The notes beneath the pieces are model-generated. The model was not told the DNA's origin and did not search any database. It worked only from the letters and a program-made list of their open reading frames with translations. Shown here piece after piece: positions 30,826-40,569 of a stretch of 62,500 nt of DNA; position 1 is the stretch's first letter, and each line of letters starts with the position of its first letter. This stretch comes from Komagataeibacter sp. FNDCF1. Its GTDB lineage: Bacteria > Pseudomonadota > Alphaproteobacteria > Acetobacterales > Acetobacteraceae. The position numbers were made by a program, and so were the translations under genes. Location of the stretch: positions 1 to 62,500 of the forward strand of contig NZ_JAIWOT010000001.1 of the NCBI RefSeq assembly GCF_021295335.1, read 5' to 3'.

Positions 30826-31775
30826 TGGTCCAGAAACAGCAGTCAGACGGTATCCGGCAACTCGTGCGGGTCCGTTACACCGACGAATGGGTGGGGATTC
30901 TTGTCCTTGTGGCCCTTGTCATCCTGCTGGGCGCGGTAATCGAGGCCGGTGTGCTCCGCGACTGGCTTACGCCTGCGGGCAGGCTGAGGATCGTGCTGCC
31001 CGAAGATGGGGTCAGCGGCCTTTCGGTCGGTGATGACCTGGAGGTAATGGGCATCCATGCGGGCACCGTGCGCCGGGTGCGGATCAATCCTGCCGGCGGC
31101 ATGTACGCCATTGCCGAGATCGACCCGGATATCGAGCCCTATATCCGCCGTGACAGCACCGCCATCATCCGCAAGCGCTTCGTCGTGGCCGGGGCGAGCT
31201 ATATCGACGTGTCACGCGGGGTGGGTGACAAGCTGGACTGGAGCTATGCCGTGCTCAGCGCCACCAATGCCCCCAACCCGGCGGATACCATTACCCAGAC
31301 ATTCAGCGATATCCGCGACCGGGTCATCCCGGTCCTGGACAATGCCCAGCACATGATGGCAACGCTTGATGCCACCATTACGGACATGCATGCGGGCAAG
31401 GGGTCCATCGGGCGGCTCATGACCAATGATGACCTGATCCGCCAGGCCGAGCAGATGATCACCAGCCTGAACGCCACGATCAGCCAGCTTACGCCGATTG
31501 AAAAGCAGCTTGGCACCGTGATGGACCGGGCCAATGCCAGCATGGCCAACGTGCAGAAGGCGACGGGCGACCTGAGCAATGCGACACCGGGCATTACCCG
31601 GAACCTGACGGATGCCAGCCAGCAGCTTCCCGTGCTTCTGGTGCAGGCACAGACAACCGTAAGCAGCCTGCAGAAGCTGGTCGACCAGATGCGTGGCCTG
31701 TGGATACTGGGTGGAAGCGGCAACAAGGCAAAGACAGGACATGCCCGCCTGTCGCCGCAGAAGGTGCAGCCATGA
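30825..31775 (+). CDS. MlaD-family MCE-domain lipid-transport protein
   Basis: A 316-residue protein with an N-terminal membrane anchor (about residues 22-42) and one MCE domain (about 48-130; GLSVGDDLEVMGIHAGTV is the typical core). A long helical tail with repeated amphipathic segments follows (160-295). MCE proteins form hexameric rings that carry phospholipids across the periplasm with MlaE/MlaF complexes. Start ATG overlaps the upstream stop by one base (TAATG) and its stop overlaps the following lipoprotein by 4 bases. It looks intact, which makes the degenerate ATPase next to it more striking. Confidence 0.88.
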   Translation: MVQKQQSDGIRQLVRVRYTDEWVGILVLVALVILLGAVIEAGVLRDWLTPAGRLRIVLPEDGVSGLSVGDDLEVMGIHAGTVRRVRINPAGGMYAIAEIDPDIEPYIRRDSTAIIRKRFVVAGASYIDVSRGVGDKLDWSYAVLSATNAPNPADTITQTFSDIRDRVIPVLDNAQHMMATLDATITDMHAGKGSIGRLMTNDDLIRQAEQMITSLNATISQLTPIEKQLGTVMDRANASMANVQKATGDLSNATPGITRNLTDASQQLPVLLVQAQTTVSSLQKLVDQMRGLWILGGSGNKAKTGHARLSPQKVQP

Positions 31776-32659
31776 AGATGAAGAAAGAATGCCTGGCGCT
31801 GGGTCTTGTCCTTGCCCTGGCCGGATGTGGCGGCGGGGGCGGGCAGGCCGGTTCCCCCACGGATACGACCCTGTCGCAGGACATGGATACCGGGCGTGAT
31901 GCCGTGGGGCTGGAGCGTCTGGCCGTGGCGGAACAGCAGTACCGCGCGGCGGGCAAGCGTGCCCTGGCCCGTGATGACGTGACCGCCATAGGCGATGCCG
32001 GCTACAACCTTGCCACCGTCCAGCTTAACGAGAACAAACCCGCTGACGCGCTGACCACCATCACGGCCACCCGCTCCGCGCTGGCCGTGCGTGGGCAGAC
32101 AGCGGATGATGCCGGGCTGGATCTGGTGCAGGCGGGTGCACTTCACCGTCTTGGGCGGGAGAGCGAAGCCGCTGCCGCCGCTGCCCGCGCCGCCGCCGGG
32201 CAGGATACGGACGTTACGGAAAAGGCACAGCTTATGCGTGGCCTGATTGCAGATGATAGCGGGGACCATGCAACCCTGGCCTCTGTCGCGGCTTATTTTG
32301 CCACCCTGACGGGCAAGATACCCGAGAGCTGGACGGCTGATGCCAGGGAGATCGAGGCCCGCAACCTGCTGGCGACTGCTGGCAGCAGCCAGACGGCATG
32401 GCAGGACGCCATGCAGGCCGCAACCATCCGGCAGTCACAGGTGAACTATCGTGACATGGCGCGCGCGCTGGGGGTGGCCGCCCGTGCGGCTGACCGTTCG
32501 GGTAACGCACAGGCGGCGGCCCAGCTTTATGCCCGCGCCAGCCAGAGTGCCCGGCAGGCCGGTGACACGGTTGCGGCGGATCGCTGGGCAAAGCAGGCGG
32601 GTTCGGCCGCGGCGGTTGACCCCTTTGTCGAACCTGCGGTCCCCGCACGCAAGAAGTAG
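31772..32659 (+). CDS. lipoprotein with Ala-rich TPR-like helices
   Basis: A 295-residue predicted lipoprotein. The signal peptide ends in the lipobox LALAGC (Cys19), followed by a Gly-rich linker. The rest is Ala-rich helical sequence with paired helices that resemble TPR repeats (for example around GDAGYNLATVQL and AAQLYARASQSARQ). It is the last gene of the Mla-like operon, with a 4-base overlap, and takes the place of an MlaA- or MlaC-type partner, to which I see no similarity. It probably tethers or docks the system at a membrane. Specific family unknown. Confidence 0.75.
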   Translation: MKMKKECLALGLVLALAGCGGGGGQAGSPTDTTLSQDMDTGRDAVGLERLAVAEQQYRAAGKRALARDDVTAIGDAGYNLATVQLNENKPADALTTITATRSALAVRGQTADDAGLDLVQAGALHRLGRESEAAAAAARAAAGQDTDVTEKAQLMRGLIADDSGDHATLASVAAYFATLTGKIPESWTADAREIEARNLLATAGSSQTAWQDAMQAATIRQSQVNYRDMARALGVAARAADRSGNAQAAAQLYARASQSARQAGDTVAADRWAKQAGSAAAVDPFVEPAVPARKK

Positions 32660-32710
32660 GGGGAGTGCCCGAAAGGCCTCCCGCTACAGCGCGCTGTAAA
32701 TCGAAAAGAG

Positions 32711-32779
32711 GTTTTTGGTGAAGCTTATTTCAAAAAGCTTCAGGGAACGCCGCCTCTCCAGAAAGGCGACGCCCGCAAA
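32711..32779. repeat. two-hairpin intergenic dyad element
   Basis: In the 168-base gap between two convergent genes. Hairpin 1: TGAAGCTT (32719-32726) pairs perfectly with AAGCTTCA (32735-32742). Hairpin 2: CGCCGCCT (32749-32756) pairs with AGGCGACG (32764-32771) with one mismatch. The layout resembles a dispersed repeat I recall from Komagataeibacter genomes; only one copy is seen here. It could also act as a two-way terminator. Confidence 0.5.
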
Positions 32780-32827
32780 TCTTCATTTATTGCCAATGGT
32801 CGTTTATCAGCCCCCTGACCGCAGGCG

Positions 32828-34288
32828 TCAGGCCAGGTTCTTCAGACCCGTGTGCCGGCTGAGCAGCGTGCTGGTGGCCGTGTTCAGGCCGACCAGATTG
32901 ACCTGCATGCCCTGTGTCTTCATCTTTCCCACCAGTTCTTCCAGCATGCCGGCCGCCGTCATGTCCCACAGATGGGCGTGGGTCAGGTCGATCGTGATGT
33001 GACGGGCCGTATCGTGCAGGTCGAAGGCATCGGCAAAGCTGTCGGATGAGGCAAAGAAGACCTGCCCGTTCACGACATAGGTACGGGCCGTGCCATCGGC
33101 GGAAAGTGTATTGCTGACCGAAAGCATGCCGGACACCTGAAAGGCAAAGAACAGCCCGTTGAGCAGCACGCCTACCGCCACGCCTGCCGCCAGGTCATGC
33201 GTGCCGACAACCACCGCAACCGTGGCCAGCATGATGATGCTGGTCGTGCGTGGATGATGCGCCAGGTCCCGTAGCGACGACCATGAGAACGTGCTGGCCG
33301 AGACCATGATCATGATCGCCACCAGCGCTGCCACCGGCACCTGTGCCACCCATGGCCGCAGCACGACCATCAGCAGCAGCAGGAAGGCCCCTGCCACAAA
33401 GGTGGAAAGCCGCCCCCGCCCGCCATAGCGCAGGTTGCCCACCGTCTGGCCGATCATGCCGCAGCCCGCGATGCCACCAAACAGGCCGACCGCGATGTTG
33501 GCCACGCCAAGCCCCATGCATTCCTGCCGCTTGCTGCTGTGGGTTTCGGTCAGGTCATCCACCACGCGGGCGGTCATCATGGATTCCAGCACCCCCACGC
33601 TGGCCATGGCCAGCGCGTAAGGGGCGATGATGTGGAGTGTCGCGAGTGAGAAGGGCACGTCAGGCCAGACCAGATGCGGCAGGCTGTCGGGCAGGCGGCC
33701 AAGATCAGCCACCGTGTGCAGCGGCATGGGGCACAGGATGGACACCACCGTCAGCACCAGGATGCAGATCAGCGGTGAGGGAATGGCCGAAAAGAAGCGC
33801 GGCACGGAATAGATGATCGCAAGCCCCAGCGCAATCATGGCATAGGTATGCCACGTTACATGCAGCATATGCGGCACCTGGGCTGAAAAGATCAGGATGG
33901 CCAGTGCATTGACGAAGCCCGTGCGCACCGGGCGCGAGACATAGCGCATGAGCACATGCAGCCGCAGGATGCCGAACATCACCTGCAGCAGCCCGCACAG
34001 CAGGGTTGCCGCCAGCAGGTACTGCACGCCATGGGCGCGCACCAGGGCGGCTGCCACCAGGGCGACCGACCCTGCCGCCCCCGATATCATGCCCGGCCTG
34101 CCGCCGGTCAGCGCGATGACCACACTTATGACAAAGGATGCGTAAAGCCCGACCGCCGGGTCGACCCCCGCCACGAAGGAGAACGCGATCACTTCGGGAA
34201 TCAGCGCGAATGTCCCGACCATGCCGGCCAATGTGTCGCGCGTGATGTTGCCGAACCATTCCTGGCGGTAACGGGTAAGGGCTGACAT
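32828..34288 (-). CDS. SulP-family anion transporter with STAS domain
   Basis: A 486-residue SLC26/SulP transporter. About 390 residues form 12-14 membrane segments, including the family segment AFSFVAGVDPAVGLYASF near the start. A shortened C-terminal STAS domain follows (about 400-486; DLTHAHLWD is the phosphorylatable-site region). Substrates in this family include sulfate, bicarbonate and dicarboxylates; nothing here decides which. It follows queD by 31 bases on the same strand and may be on the same transcript, although the link to queuosine is not obvious. Confidence 0.88.
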   Translation of the reverse strand: MSALTRYRQEWFGNITRDTLAGMVGTFALIPEVIAFSFVAGVDPAVGLYASFVISVVIALTGGRPGMISGAAGSVALVAAALVRAHGVQYLLAATLLCGLLQVMFGILRLHVLMRYVSRPVRTGFVNALAILIFSAQVPHMLHVTWHTYAMIALGLAIIYSVPRFFSAIPSPLICILVLTVVSILCPMPLHTVADLGRLPDSLPHLVWPDVPFSLATLHIIAPYALAMASVGVLESMMTARVVDDLTETHSSKRQECMGLGVANIAVGLFGGIAGCGMIGQTVGNLRYGGRGRLSTFVAGAFLLLLMVVLRPWVAQVPVAALVAIMIMVSASTFSWSSLRDLAHHPRTTSIIMLATVAVVVGTHDLAAGVAVGVLLNGLFFAFQVSGMLSVSNTLSADGTARTYVVNGQVFFASSDSFADAFDLHDTARHITIDLTHAHLWDMTAAGMLEELVGKMKTQGMQVNLVGLNTATSTLLSRHTGLKNLA

Positions 34289-34319
34289 GGGTGAGGCGGA
34301 ACCTTTCAGGACTGGATAT

Positions 34320-34847
34320 TCAGGTATCGGCGATGGTCATGTCCGCGCGGCGCCACCAGCATTGCGGCGCGGGCCGCGGCTGCGGCAGGACCACAAGCGG
34401 GTCGCCACTGTAGCGGACGGTGTTGGTGGGCGTTTCGTCAATTTCCAGGGTGGCGCAGGTCAGCAAACCGCCATCGGCGGCAAGGAAGGCGTTGAGCTTG
34501 GACATGAGCAGGCAGGCCAGCAGTTCCGTCGTGGGGTCGCCCGGTGTGACCAGTATGCGCCGGGCGCGGCAGGGTTCATGCTGGCGGAACCAGCCCAGCA
34601 GCGGGTCGTCCTGCGCCAGTTGCAGGGCATGATCAACATGGTTGTCAATGAACCGGTGCCACACGCCCTTCGCACGATGGAAGGGCAGGACCATGTTCAT
34701 GCGCCCATCCAGCGGGGCGGGTGCCGTGGCATGCAGGCTGGCACGGATATATTCATTATGGCCATGGGGCAGGGCGCAGCGTTCGCTCTCGCCGGCCAGC
34801 AGGCGGTGCGCCATGGAAAAACGCCGTGTGAAGACCAGTTCAAACAT
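34320..34847 (-). CDS. queD: 6-carboxy-5,6,7,8-tetrahydropterin synthase
   Basis: QueD (175 aa) converts dihydroneopterin triphosphate to 6-carboxytetrahydropterin in the preQ0/queuosine pathway. Zinc ligands are His14 (SMAHRL), His28 and His30 (PHGHNE), with catalytic Cys24 just before them; the C-terminal ..EIDETPTN segment carries the pterin-binding Glu. It is somewhat longer than the shortest QueD proteins. It overlaps queC by 8 bases and lies in the run queE-queC-queD. Confidence 0.92.
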   Translation of the reverse strand: MFELVFTRRFSMAHRLLAGESERCALPHGHNEYIRASLHATAPAPLDGRMNMVLPFHRAKGVWHRFIDNHVDHALQLAQDDPLLGWFRQHEPCRARRILVTPGDPTTELLACLLMSKLNAFLAADGGLLTCATLEIDETPTNTVRYSGDPLVVLPQPRPAPQCWWRRADMTIADT

Positions 34848-35577
34848 GGGAGCGTTCCTTCACGAAGCGCTCCCAGCCAGCCTTGCGCAACTGGCAGGCA
34901 GGGCAGGTGCCGCAGCCATGGCCCCATGCATGCGGCGTGCCGCGCGTGCCCAGGTAGCAGCTGTGGCTCTCACGGTTGATCAGCCCGACCAGCGCGTCGC
35001 CACCCAGAGTGCGGGCCAGGTCCCATGTTTGCGCCTTGTCCAGCCACATGAGCGGCGTGTGCAGCACGTAATGGCTGGCCATGCCCAGATTGAGGGTGAC
35101 CTGCAGGGACTTGATCGTATCATCCCGGCAGTCGGGATAGCCCGAGTAATCCGTCTCGCACACGCCGGTGATGATGTGGCGGATATTGCGCCGGGCCGCC
35201 AGGGCCGCGGCAAAGGTCAGGAATATGAGGTTACGGCCGGGGACGAAGGTGTTGGGCAGGCCATTCCCGTTCATCGTGATCTCGGCCTCACGCGTCAGCG
35301 CGGTGTCCGATACATGGCCAAGGGCCGCAAGGTCCAGTGTATGGTCCATCCCCAGACGCTGCGCCCATTGCGGGTTTTCGGCCGCCATGCCCCTGCGCAG
35401 GGTGTCGCGGCATTCCAGTTCCACCGCATGGCGCTGCCCGTAATCGAAACCCAGCGTTTCCACCCGGCCAAACCGCGCCAGCGCCCATGCCAGGCAGGTG
35501 GCTGAATCCTGCCCGCCGGAGAACAGGACCAGTGCGGCTTCCCGCGCGGGAATGGAGGGGGGAGGGGAGACGCTCAT
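34840..35577 (-). CDS. queC: 7-cyano-7-deazaguanine (preQ0) synthase
   Basis: QueC (245 aa) uses ATP and ammonia to make preQ0 from 7-carboxy-7-deazaguanine. The PP-loop SGGQDSATC is near residues 20-28. The C-terminal zinc site is formed by the Cys cluster [11 protein letters not shown] and an upstream Cys near SHSCYLG. It begins one base after the queE stop and overlaps queD by 8 bases. Confidence 0.95.
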   Translation of the reverse strand: MSVSPPPSIPAREAALVLFSGGQDSATCLAWALARFGRVETLGFDYGQRHAVELECRDTLRRGMAAENPQWAQRLGMDHTLDLAALGHVSDTALTREAEITMNGNGLPNTFVPGRNLIFLTFAAALAARRNIRHIITGVCETDYSGYPDCRDDTIKSLQVTLNLGMASHYVLHTPLMWLDKAQTWDLARTLGGDALVGLINRESHSCYLGTRGTPHAWGHGCGTCPACQLRKAGWERFVKERSHV

Positions 35578-35578
35578 G

Positions 35579-36214
35579 TCAGGGTATCCCGATCAGCTTG
35601 TGGGTCTGCAATGACAGACGCCATTGCGGATGATGCAGGCAATAGTCAACCGCCGCGCCGGTATTGTGATCGCGGCTGGCATCATCCATTGGCTGTAGCC
35701 AGAACTGGTGGAAGTCCAGCCCCGCCACCTGTTCGGGCAGCAGGTCCGGCTGGGGGTAGACCAGCTTGAGTTCATGGCCATGTGTCTGCACCAGTGGCGC
35801 GCCCGCCTTGGGGCTGACACAGATCCAGTCGATTCCGGCGGGGGCGGCCAGCGTACCGTTGGTTTCCACCGCAATCTCGAAACCGCGCGCATGCACGGCC
35901 GCCACCAGCGCATCATCAAGCTGGAGCAGGGGTTCGCCACCCGTAAACACCACGAAGGCACGCCGCCTGTCCGGTGCGGGCCACCGGGCGGCAATGGCGT
36001 CGGCCAGCAGGTCGGCGGTGGCAAACCGCCCGCCGCCGGGACCATCCGTGCCGATGAAATCCGTATCGCAGAACCGGCACGCCGCCCCGGCCCGGTCACG
36101 CTCCAGCCCCGACCACAGGTTGCACCCGGCAAACCGGCAGAACACCGCCGCACGGCCAGCCTGCGCGCCTTCACCCTGCAGGGTGGGGAATATTTCCTTT
36201 ACGGTGTAGGACAT
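35579..36214 (-). CDS. queE: 7-carboxy-7-deazaguanine synthase
   Basis: QueE (211 aa) is the radical-SAM enzyme that contracts carboxytetrahydropterin to 7-carboxy-7-deazaguanine. The cluster cysteines are in CRFAGCNLW with a long insertion before CRFCDTDF, the usual extended QueE form in Alphaproteobacteria. GGEPLLQ follows for SAM binding. It starts 84 bases downstream of bioB and is directly followed by queC. No preQ1 riboswitch is recognisable in that spacer. Confidence 0.94.
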   Translation of the reverse strand: MSYTVKEIFPTLQGEGAQAGRAAVFCRFAGCNLWSGLERDRAGAACRFCDTDFIGTDGPGGGRFATADLLADAIAARWPAPDRRRAFVVFTGGEPLLQLDDALVAAVHARGFEIAVETNGTLAAPAGIDWICVSPKAGAPLVQTHGHELKLVYPQPDLLPEQVAGLDFHQFWLQPMDDASRDHNTGAAVDYCLHHPQWRLSLQTHKLIGIP

Positions 36215-36255
36215 GTTCCGGATTTCATGCTGCGCGCGGCCAGCACGGGTCAGCG

Positions 36256-36290
36256 TGGGAAAATGTCCCAGCCGGTCCCGCGCCCGGCTG
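36256..36290 (-). promoter_or_regulatory. two overlapping hairpins between bioB and queE
   Basis: On the minus strand, CAGCCGG/CCGGCTG (36284-36290 with 36269-36275, 8-base loop) and TGGGA/TCCCA (36266-36270 with 36256-36260) share bases 36269-36270, so they exclude each other. This arrangement could end bioB transcripts or switch queE expression. No protein-binding motif is recognised. Confidence 0.3.
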
Positions 36291-36298
36291 CGTCGGGT

Positions 36299-37315
36299 TC
36301 AGCCCTGCTTGTGGGATGTATGCATGCCCAGCCGGTCCAGCAACTGCCGGTCGCGCAGGGCGGCGGGATTCGGGGTGGTCAGCAGGCGTTCGCCATAGAA
36401 AATGGAATTGGCGCCCGCCAGGAAGCACAGCGTCTGTGCCTCGTCCGTCATGTCCTCGCGGCCTGCCGCCAGGCGTACGCGGCTTGTGGGCATGGTGATG
36501 CGGGCAGCGGCGATGGTACGGACGAATTCGATCGGGTCGACCGTCTCGTCCGTCCTGTCCGCCAGGGGGGTGCCTTCCACACGCACGAGCATGTTGATCG
36601 GCACGCTCTCGGGGTGGCGGGGCAGGCTGGCCAGCGTCGCGATCATGCCCGCGCGGTCGGTGCTGTCCTCTCCCATGCCGACAATGCCGCCACAGCAGAC
36701 ATTGATGCCCGCGTCCCGCACGTTTTCCAGCGTATCCAGCCGGTCCTGAAAGGTGCGCGTGGAGATGATGTCGCCATAATATTCGGGCGAGGTATCGATG
36801 TTGTGGTTGTAGTAGTCCAGCCCGGCCGATTTCAGCCTGTGGGCCTGCGTATTGTCCAGCATGCCCAGCGTTACGCAGCTTTCCAGCCCCAGTGCCTTTA
36901 CGCCCTCGACCATGGCGCACACGGTTTCCAGATCATGGTCCTTGGGGCTGCGCCAGGCGGCCCCCATGCAGAAGCGCGCGGCCCCGGCGGCCTTTGCCGC
37001 ACGGGCTTCCTTCAGCACTTCCTCCACCGCCATCAGGCGGCTGGCCTTCACGCCGCCATCCTCGTGCATCGCGCTTTGCGGGCAGTAGGCGCAGTCCTCG
37101 GGGCAGCCGCCGGTCTTGATGGACAGCAGGGTGGAAATCTGCATTTCCGTGGGGTCGAAGCGCGCGCGGTGGACCGTCTGCGCCCGGTAGATCAGGTCGG
37201 GAAAGGGCAGGGCCATGAGGGCCGCGACTTCATCGCGCGTCCAGTCCGTCCTGACGGCAGGCAGGCTGGTGGGGCCGACATGCGGCAGGGTGTCCGGGCT
37301 GCTCCCATCGGGCAT
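36299..37315 (-). CDS. bioB: biotin synthase
   Basis: BioB (338 aa) is a radical-SAM enzyme that inserts sulfur into dethiobiotin. The [4Fe-4S] motif is [11 protein letters not shown] (C-x3-C-x2-C). The second, [2Fe-2S] sulfur-donor cluster region (RFCMGAAWR; later [18 protein letters not shown] with the Arg ligand) is complete. An ATG at 37369 would add 18 residues, but AGGAG eight bases before 37315 supports the shorter form. It stands apart from other bio genes, behind the sucCD terminator. Confidence 0.95.
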   Translation of the reverse strand: MPDGSSPDTLPHVGPTSLPAVRTDWTRDEVAALMALPFPDLIYRAQTVHRARFDPTEMQISTLLSIKTGGCPEDCAYCPQSAMHEDGGVKASRLMAVEEVLKEARAAKAAGAARFCMGAAWRSPKDHDLETVCAMVEGVKALGLESCVTLGMLDNTQAHRLKSAGLDYYNHNIDTSPEYYGDIISTRTFQDRLDTLENVRDAGINVCCGGIVGMGEDSTDRAGMIATLASLPRHPESVPINMLVRVEGTPLADRTDETVDPIEFVRTIAAARITMPTSRVRLAAGREDMTDEAQTLCFLAGANSIFYGERLLTTPNPAALRDRQLLDRLGMHTSHKQG

Positions 37316-37352
37316 CGGTCTGGCTCCTGTGGCGGTGATGAAGGTGGAAAAC

Positions 37353-37367
37353 GGCACAGGCTGTGCC
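37353..37367 (-). promoter_or_regulatory. hairpin in the bioB leader
   Basis: GGCACA (37353-37358) pairs with TGTGCC (37362-37367) across three bases. On the minus strand it is followed by GTTTTCC, giving a second terminator-like element just upstream of the bioB RBS. It may act as an attenuator or as a back-up terminator for sucCD. Confidence 0.35.
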
Positions 37368-37371
37368 ATAG

Positions 37372-37417
37372 AAAACCGGCAATGACTACATTTTTATCAT
37401 TATGGAGCCATTGCCGG
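37372..37417 (-). terminator. rho-independent-type terminator of sucCD with an AT-rich loop
   Basis: On the minus strand CCGGCAATG (37409-37417) pairs perfectly with CATTGCCGG (37376-37384), followed by TTTTC. The loop is 24 bases, long for a terminator, and holds ATAATGATAA (37394-37403), a partial match to the BioR box TTATMKATAA. The same segment may therefore end sucCD and regulate bioB. Confidence 0.55.
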
Positions 37418-37427
37418 GACAGGGGTT

Positions 37428-38300
37428 TCAGCCCAGCACGCGGGCAAGCGTGGTGCCCAGTTCCGCGGGGCTGCGGGAGATGTGGATGCCCGCCTCCCGC
37501 ATGGCCTCGATCTTGGCGCTGGCGGTTTCGTGCCCGCCGGTAATCACGGCGCCGGCATGGCCCATGCGGCGGCCCGGCGGCGCGGTGGCACCGGCAATGA
37601 AGCCCACCACCGGCTTGCGCGTGCCGCTGGCGCGGATCAGTTCGGCGCCCTCGATTTCGGACGTGCCGCCGATCTCCCCGATCATGACGATGGAATGCGT
37701 GTCCGGGTCCGCGATCATGCGTTCGAGCACATCGGTGAAATCCATGCCCTTGACCGGATCGCCGCCAATGCCGACGCAGGTGCTCTGCCCCTGCCCGATG
37801 GCGGAAGTCTGGGCCACGGCCTCATAGGTCAGGGTGCCCGAGCGCGAGACGATGCCCACATGGCCACGGCGGTGGATGGGGCCGGGCATGATGCCGATCT
37901 TGCATTCATCGGGGGTGATGATGCCGGGGCAGTTCGGGCCGATCAGCAGGCTGCCGGACTGCTCCAGTGCTGCGCGCACGCGCACCATGTCCTGCACCGG
38001 GATGCCTTCGGTAATGCAGACAATCAGGGGAATTCCGGCGGCAATCGCCTCCAGTATGGCATCGGCGGCCCCGGCAGGCGGCACGTAGATGACGGAAGCC
38101 TCGGCCCCCGTGGCCTCACGCGCCTGGTTTACCGTGTCGAACACGGGCAGGCCCAGATGCGTGCTGCCGCCCTTGCCCGGGGTTACGCCACCGACCATGT
38201 GGGTGCCATAGGCCAGTGCCTGTTCGGTATGGAAGGTACCCTGCGCGCCGGTAAAGCCCTGGGTAATGACCTTGGTGGACTTGTTGACAAGAATGGACAT
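37428..38300 (-). CDS. sucD: succinate--CoA ligase subunit alpha
   Basis: SucD (290 aa) with SucC interconverts succinyl-CoA and succinate with nucleotide phosphorylation in the TCA cycle. The CoA-binding Rossmann segment [16 protein letters not shown] is near residues 13-28, IGPNCPG binds the ligase core, and the phosphorylated His is in [10 protein letters not shown]. It starts 4 bases after sucC. Many acetic acid bacteria instead use the CoA transferase AarC; an intact sucCD pair here is a useful taxonomic marker. A malate-CoA ligase activity cannot be excluded by sequence alone. Confidence 0.93.
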   Translation of the reverse strand: MSILVNKSTKVITQGFTGAQGTFHTEQALAYGTHMVGGVTPGKGGSTHLGLPVFDTVNQAREATGAEASVIYVPPAGAADAILEAIAAGIPLIVCITEGIPVQDMVRVRAALEQSGSLLIGPNCPGIITPDECKIGIMPGPIHRRGHVGIVSRSGTLTYEAVAQTSAIGQGQSTCVGIGGDPVKGMDFTDVLERMIADPDTHSIVMIGEIGGTSEIEGAELIRASGTRKPVVGFIAGATAPPGRRMGHAGAVITGGHETASAKIEAMREAGIHISRSPAELGTTLARVLG

Positions 38301-38304
38301 TCAA

Positions 38305-39504
38305 TCAGGCTCCCGCATTACGGACGGCGGATACGATCTTGCGGGCGGCATCGCCCAGGTCATCGGCGGGGATGATGGTCAGGCCGGATTCCGCCAGCAG
38401 CGCCTTGCCGCGTTCGACATTCGTGCCCGCCAGCCGCACCACCAGCGGCACGTTCAGCCCGGTTTCGTGCGATGCGGCGATGATGGCCTCCGCAATCACG
38501 TCGCAGCGCATGATGCCACCGAAAATGTTGACCAGGATGCCGCGTACCTTCGGGTCACCGATCAGGATGCGGAAGGCCGCCGCCACGCGCTCCTTTGATG
38601 CGCCACCACCGACATCGAGGAAGTTGGCCGGCTCCTCGCCTTCCATCTTGATGATGTCCATCGTCGCCATGGCCAGACCCGCACCGTTGACCATGCATCC
38701 GATGTTGCCGTCCAGCCCCACATAGGCCAGCCCGTAGCCTGCGGCTTCGCGCTCACGCGGGTCTTCCTCGTGCTCGTCACGCAGTTCTGCCAGTTCGGGG
38801 TGGCGGAACAGGGCATTTTCATCGAACGACATCTTGGCGTCCAGCGCCAGCAGGTCACCGCTGCCCGTCACCACCAGCGGATTGATTTCCACAATGGCGG
38901 CATCCAGGCCGGTAAAGGCGTCATAGGCGGAACGCACGACGTTCTGGAACGCTCTGATCTCACGCCCCGTCAGGCCAAGGCGTACGGCGAGGCCACGCGA
39001 CTGGTAATCGCACAGGCCCCTGGCCGGGTCGACATATTCCTTGAGGATGCGTTCGGGTGTGCGGGCGGCGACTTCCTCGATCTCCATCCCGCCATCGGGG
39101 GAGGCAACAATCACGATGCGGCCGCTCACCCGGTCCACCAGCATGGAGAAATACAGTTCACGTGCGATGTCACAGCCGGACTCGACATACAGCGTGCGTA
39201 CCTTCCGGCCCGCGGGCCCGGTCTGTTTCGTGACCAGCACTTCATCCAGCATGGCATGGGCCGCACTGTCCACATCGTCCATGCTGCGGGCCAGCCGGAC
39301 GCCGCCGCCGCCATCGGGCCGGCCTGCAAAATGCCCGGCACCGCGTCCACCGGCATGGATCTGTGCCTTGACCACGGTCACGCGGGTGGCAAGGCTGCGG
39401 GCTGCTTCCACGGCTTCCGCAACGGTGGTGGCGGCACGTCCGTCGGGTACGGGCATGCCGTATGAGCGCAGCAGCGCCTTTGCCTGATATTCGTGAATAT
39501 TCAT
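38305..39504 (-). CDS. sucC: ADP-forming succinate--CoA ligase subunit beta
   Basis: SucC (399 aa) carries the ATP-grasp nucleotide site and, with SucD, forms succinyl-CoA ligase. MNIHEYQAK is the typical N terminus; [14 protein letters not shown] is the nucleotide-binding loop; EINPLVV and the [13 protein letters not shown] segment complete the active site. The ATG at 39504 is chosen by family alignment over longer in-frame codons. The 2-oxoglutarate dehydrogenase genes that often accompany sucCD are not present here. It is divergent from the ferritin-like gene. Confidence 0.94.
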   Translation of the reverse strand: MNIHEYQAKALLRSYGMPVPDGRAATTVAEAVEAARSLATRVTVVKAQIHAGGRGAGHFAGRPDGGGGVRLARSMDDVDSAAHAMLDEVLVTKQTGPAGRKVRTLYVESGCDIARELYFSMLVDRVSGRIVIVASPDGGMEIEEVAARTPERILKEYVDPARGLCDYQSRGLAVRLGLTGREIRAFQNVVRSAYDAFTGLDAAIVEINPLVVTGSGDLLALDAKMSFDENALFRHPELAELRDEHEEDPREREAAGYGLAYVGLDGNIGCMVNGAGLAMATMDIIKMEGEEPANFLDVGGGASKERVAAAFRILIGDPKVRGILVNIFGGIMRCDVIAEAIIAASHETGLNVPLVVRLAGTNVERGKALLAESGLTIIPADDLGDAARKIVSAVRNAGA

Positions 39505-39701
39505 TTGGCGACCCAATCTGTCGTTCTTATTGGCGGTGTCGGGCAACGGCACTAGCACGATTTGACCGCGCAATGACAGGGGTGGGGTTGAAGGCAGGAT
39601 TGGCGTAAAGATGAAACATGTGTCATGTCCTCCCCATGCAATGGCACGCGTGGCGCGCCGTCATGGAGAAAACGCAGAAGAAACGCAGAAGACAGGTTGA
39701 G

Positions 39702-40526
39702 ATGAAACACTGGCGCATTGAACAGATGAACTGGAAGGATTTCGACCCGCGACGGGTGGATCCCGACATTGTCCCGTTGGTCAAGGCCGCATCGGTGGTG
39801 GAACGTAACGGCCTTGATTATGCCCGGTACCTCAAGAACGTCTTTGCCGATGACCCTGACTTCCGCCAGGCGGCGGACAACTGGGCGCAGGAGGAAGTCC
39901 AGCATGGTGACGCGCTGGGCCGATGGGCCATGCTGGCCGATCCCACGTGGAACTACATGGAAGCCTTTGCCCGCTACCGGCAGTCCTACCGGCTGGAACT
40001 GGATGTGGATGCCTCCATCCGCGGTTCGCGCACCGGGGAACTGATCGCGCGCTGCATGGTGGAAACCGGCACGTCATCCTTCTACACCGCGCTGGGCGAT
40101 GCGACGGACGAGCCGGTGCTTAAGGCGATATGCAGGCAGATCGCGGGGGATGAATACCGGCATTTCAAGCTGTTCTATGATCATATGAACCGCTACCTGC
40201 ACCGCGAACGGCTGGGTGTATGGCAGCGCGCCCGCATAGCGCTGGGACGTGTGACGGAAAGCGAGGACGATGAACTCGCATCCGCCTACCACACCACCAA
40301 CGATCCCGCTGGCCTGCCCTATGACCACGGGCGCTGCATCGCGGCCTACATGTCGCGTGCACTGCGCTTTTACAGGCCACGGCATGCGACAAGGGTGATG
40401 GGCATGATCCTCAAGACCATAGGCTGGACACCCCATGGCCGCCTGCATGCGCTGCTGGCGCGCGGGCTGTACCGGCTGCTCATGATGCGTCAGCGCAAAT
40501 TCGCCCGCATCATGGCCGCGACATGA
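39702..40526 (+). CDS. ferritin-like diiron protein, possible oxidase or desaturase
   Basis: A 274-residue helical protein with a complete-looking carboxylate-bridged diiron set: Glu34, Glu65 with His68 (EEVQHGD), Glu121 (VETGTSSFY) and Glu151 with His154 (DEYRHF). The E-x2-H spacing and helix order are like acyl-ACP desaturases and other ferritin-like oxidases, but the substrate is unknown. AGGTTGAG precedes the ATG at 39702; the ATG at 39663 would add a Lys-rich stretch without an RBS. It is the first of five same-strand accessory genes. No signal peptide, so it is probably cytoplasmic. Confidence 0.65.
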   Translation: MKHWRIEQMNWKDFDPRRVDPDIVPLVKAASVVERNGLDYARYLKNVFADDPDFRQAADNWAQEEVQHGDALGRWAMLADPTWNYMEAFARYRQSYRLELDVDASIRGSRTGELIARCMVETGTSSFYTALGDATDEPVLKAICRQIAGDEYRHFKLFYDHMNRYLHRERLGVWQRARIALGRVTESEDDELASAYHTTNDPAGLPYDHGRCIAAYMSRALRFYRPRHATRVMGMILKTIGWTPHGRLHALLARGLYRLLMMRQRKFARIMAAT

Positions 40527-40569
40527 CCCGCCCCTTATGAACACACGACAGGATTGAAGACACACGGCA

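Noticed and set aside
36215-36298. preQ1 riboswitch before queE
   Set aside because: The spacer forms hairpins but shows no preQ1 aptamer pattern that I recognise.
35708-37543. Long open plus-strand frame (611 codons) opposite bioB and queE
   Set aside because: bioB and queE are clear on the minus strand; the product is low complexity.
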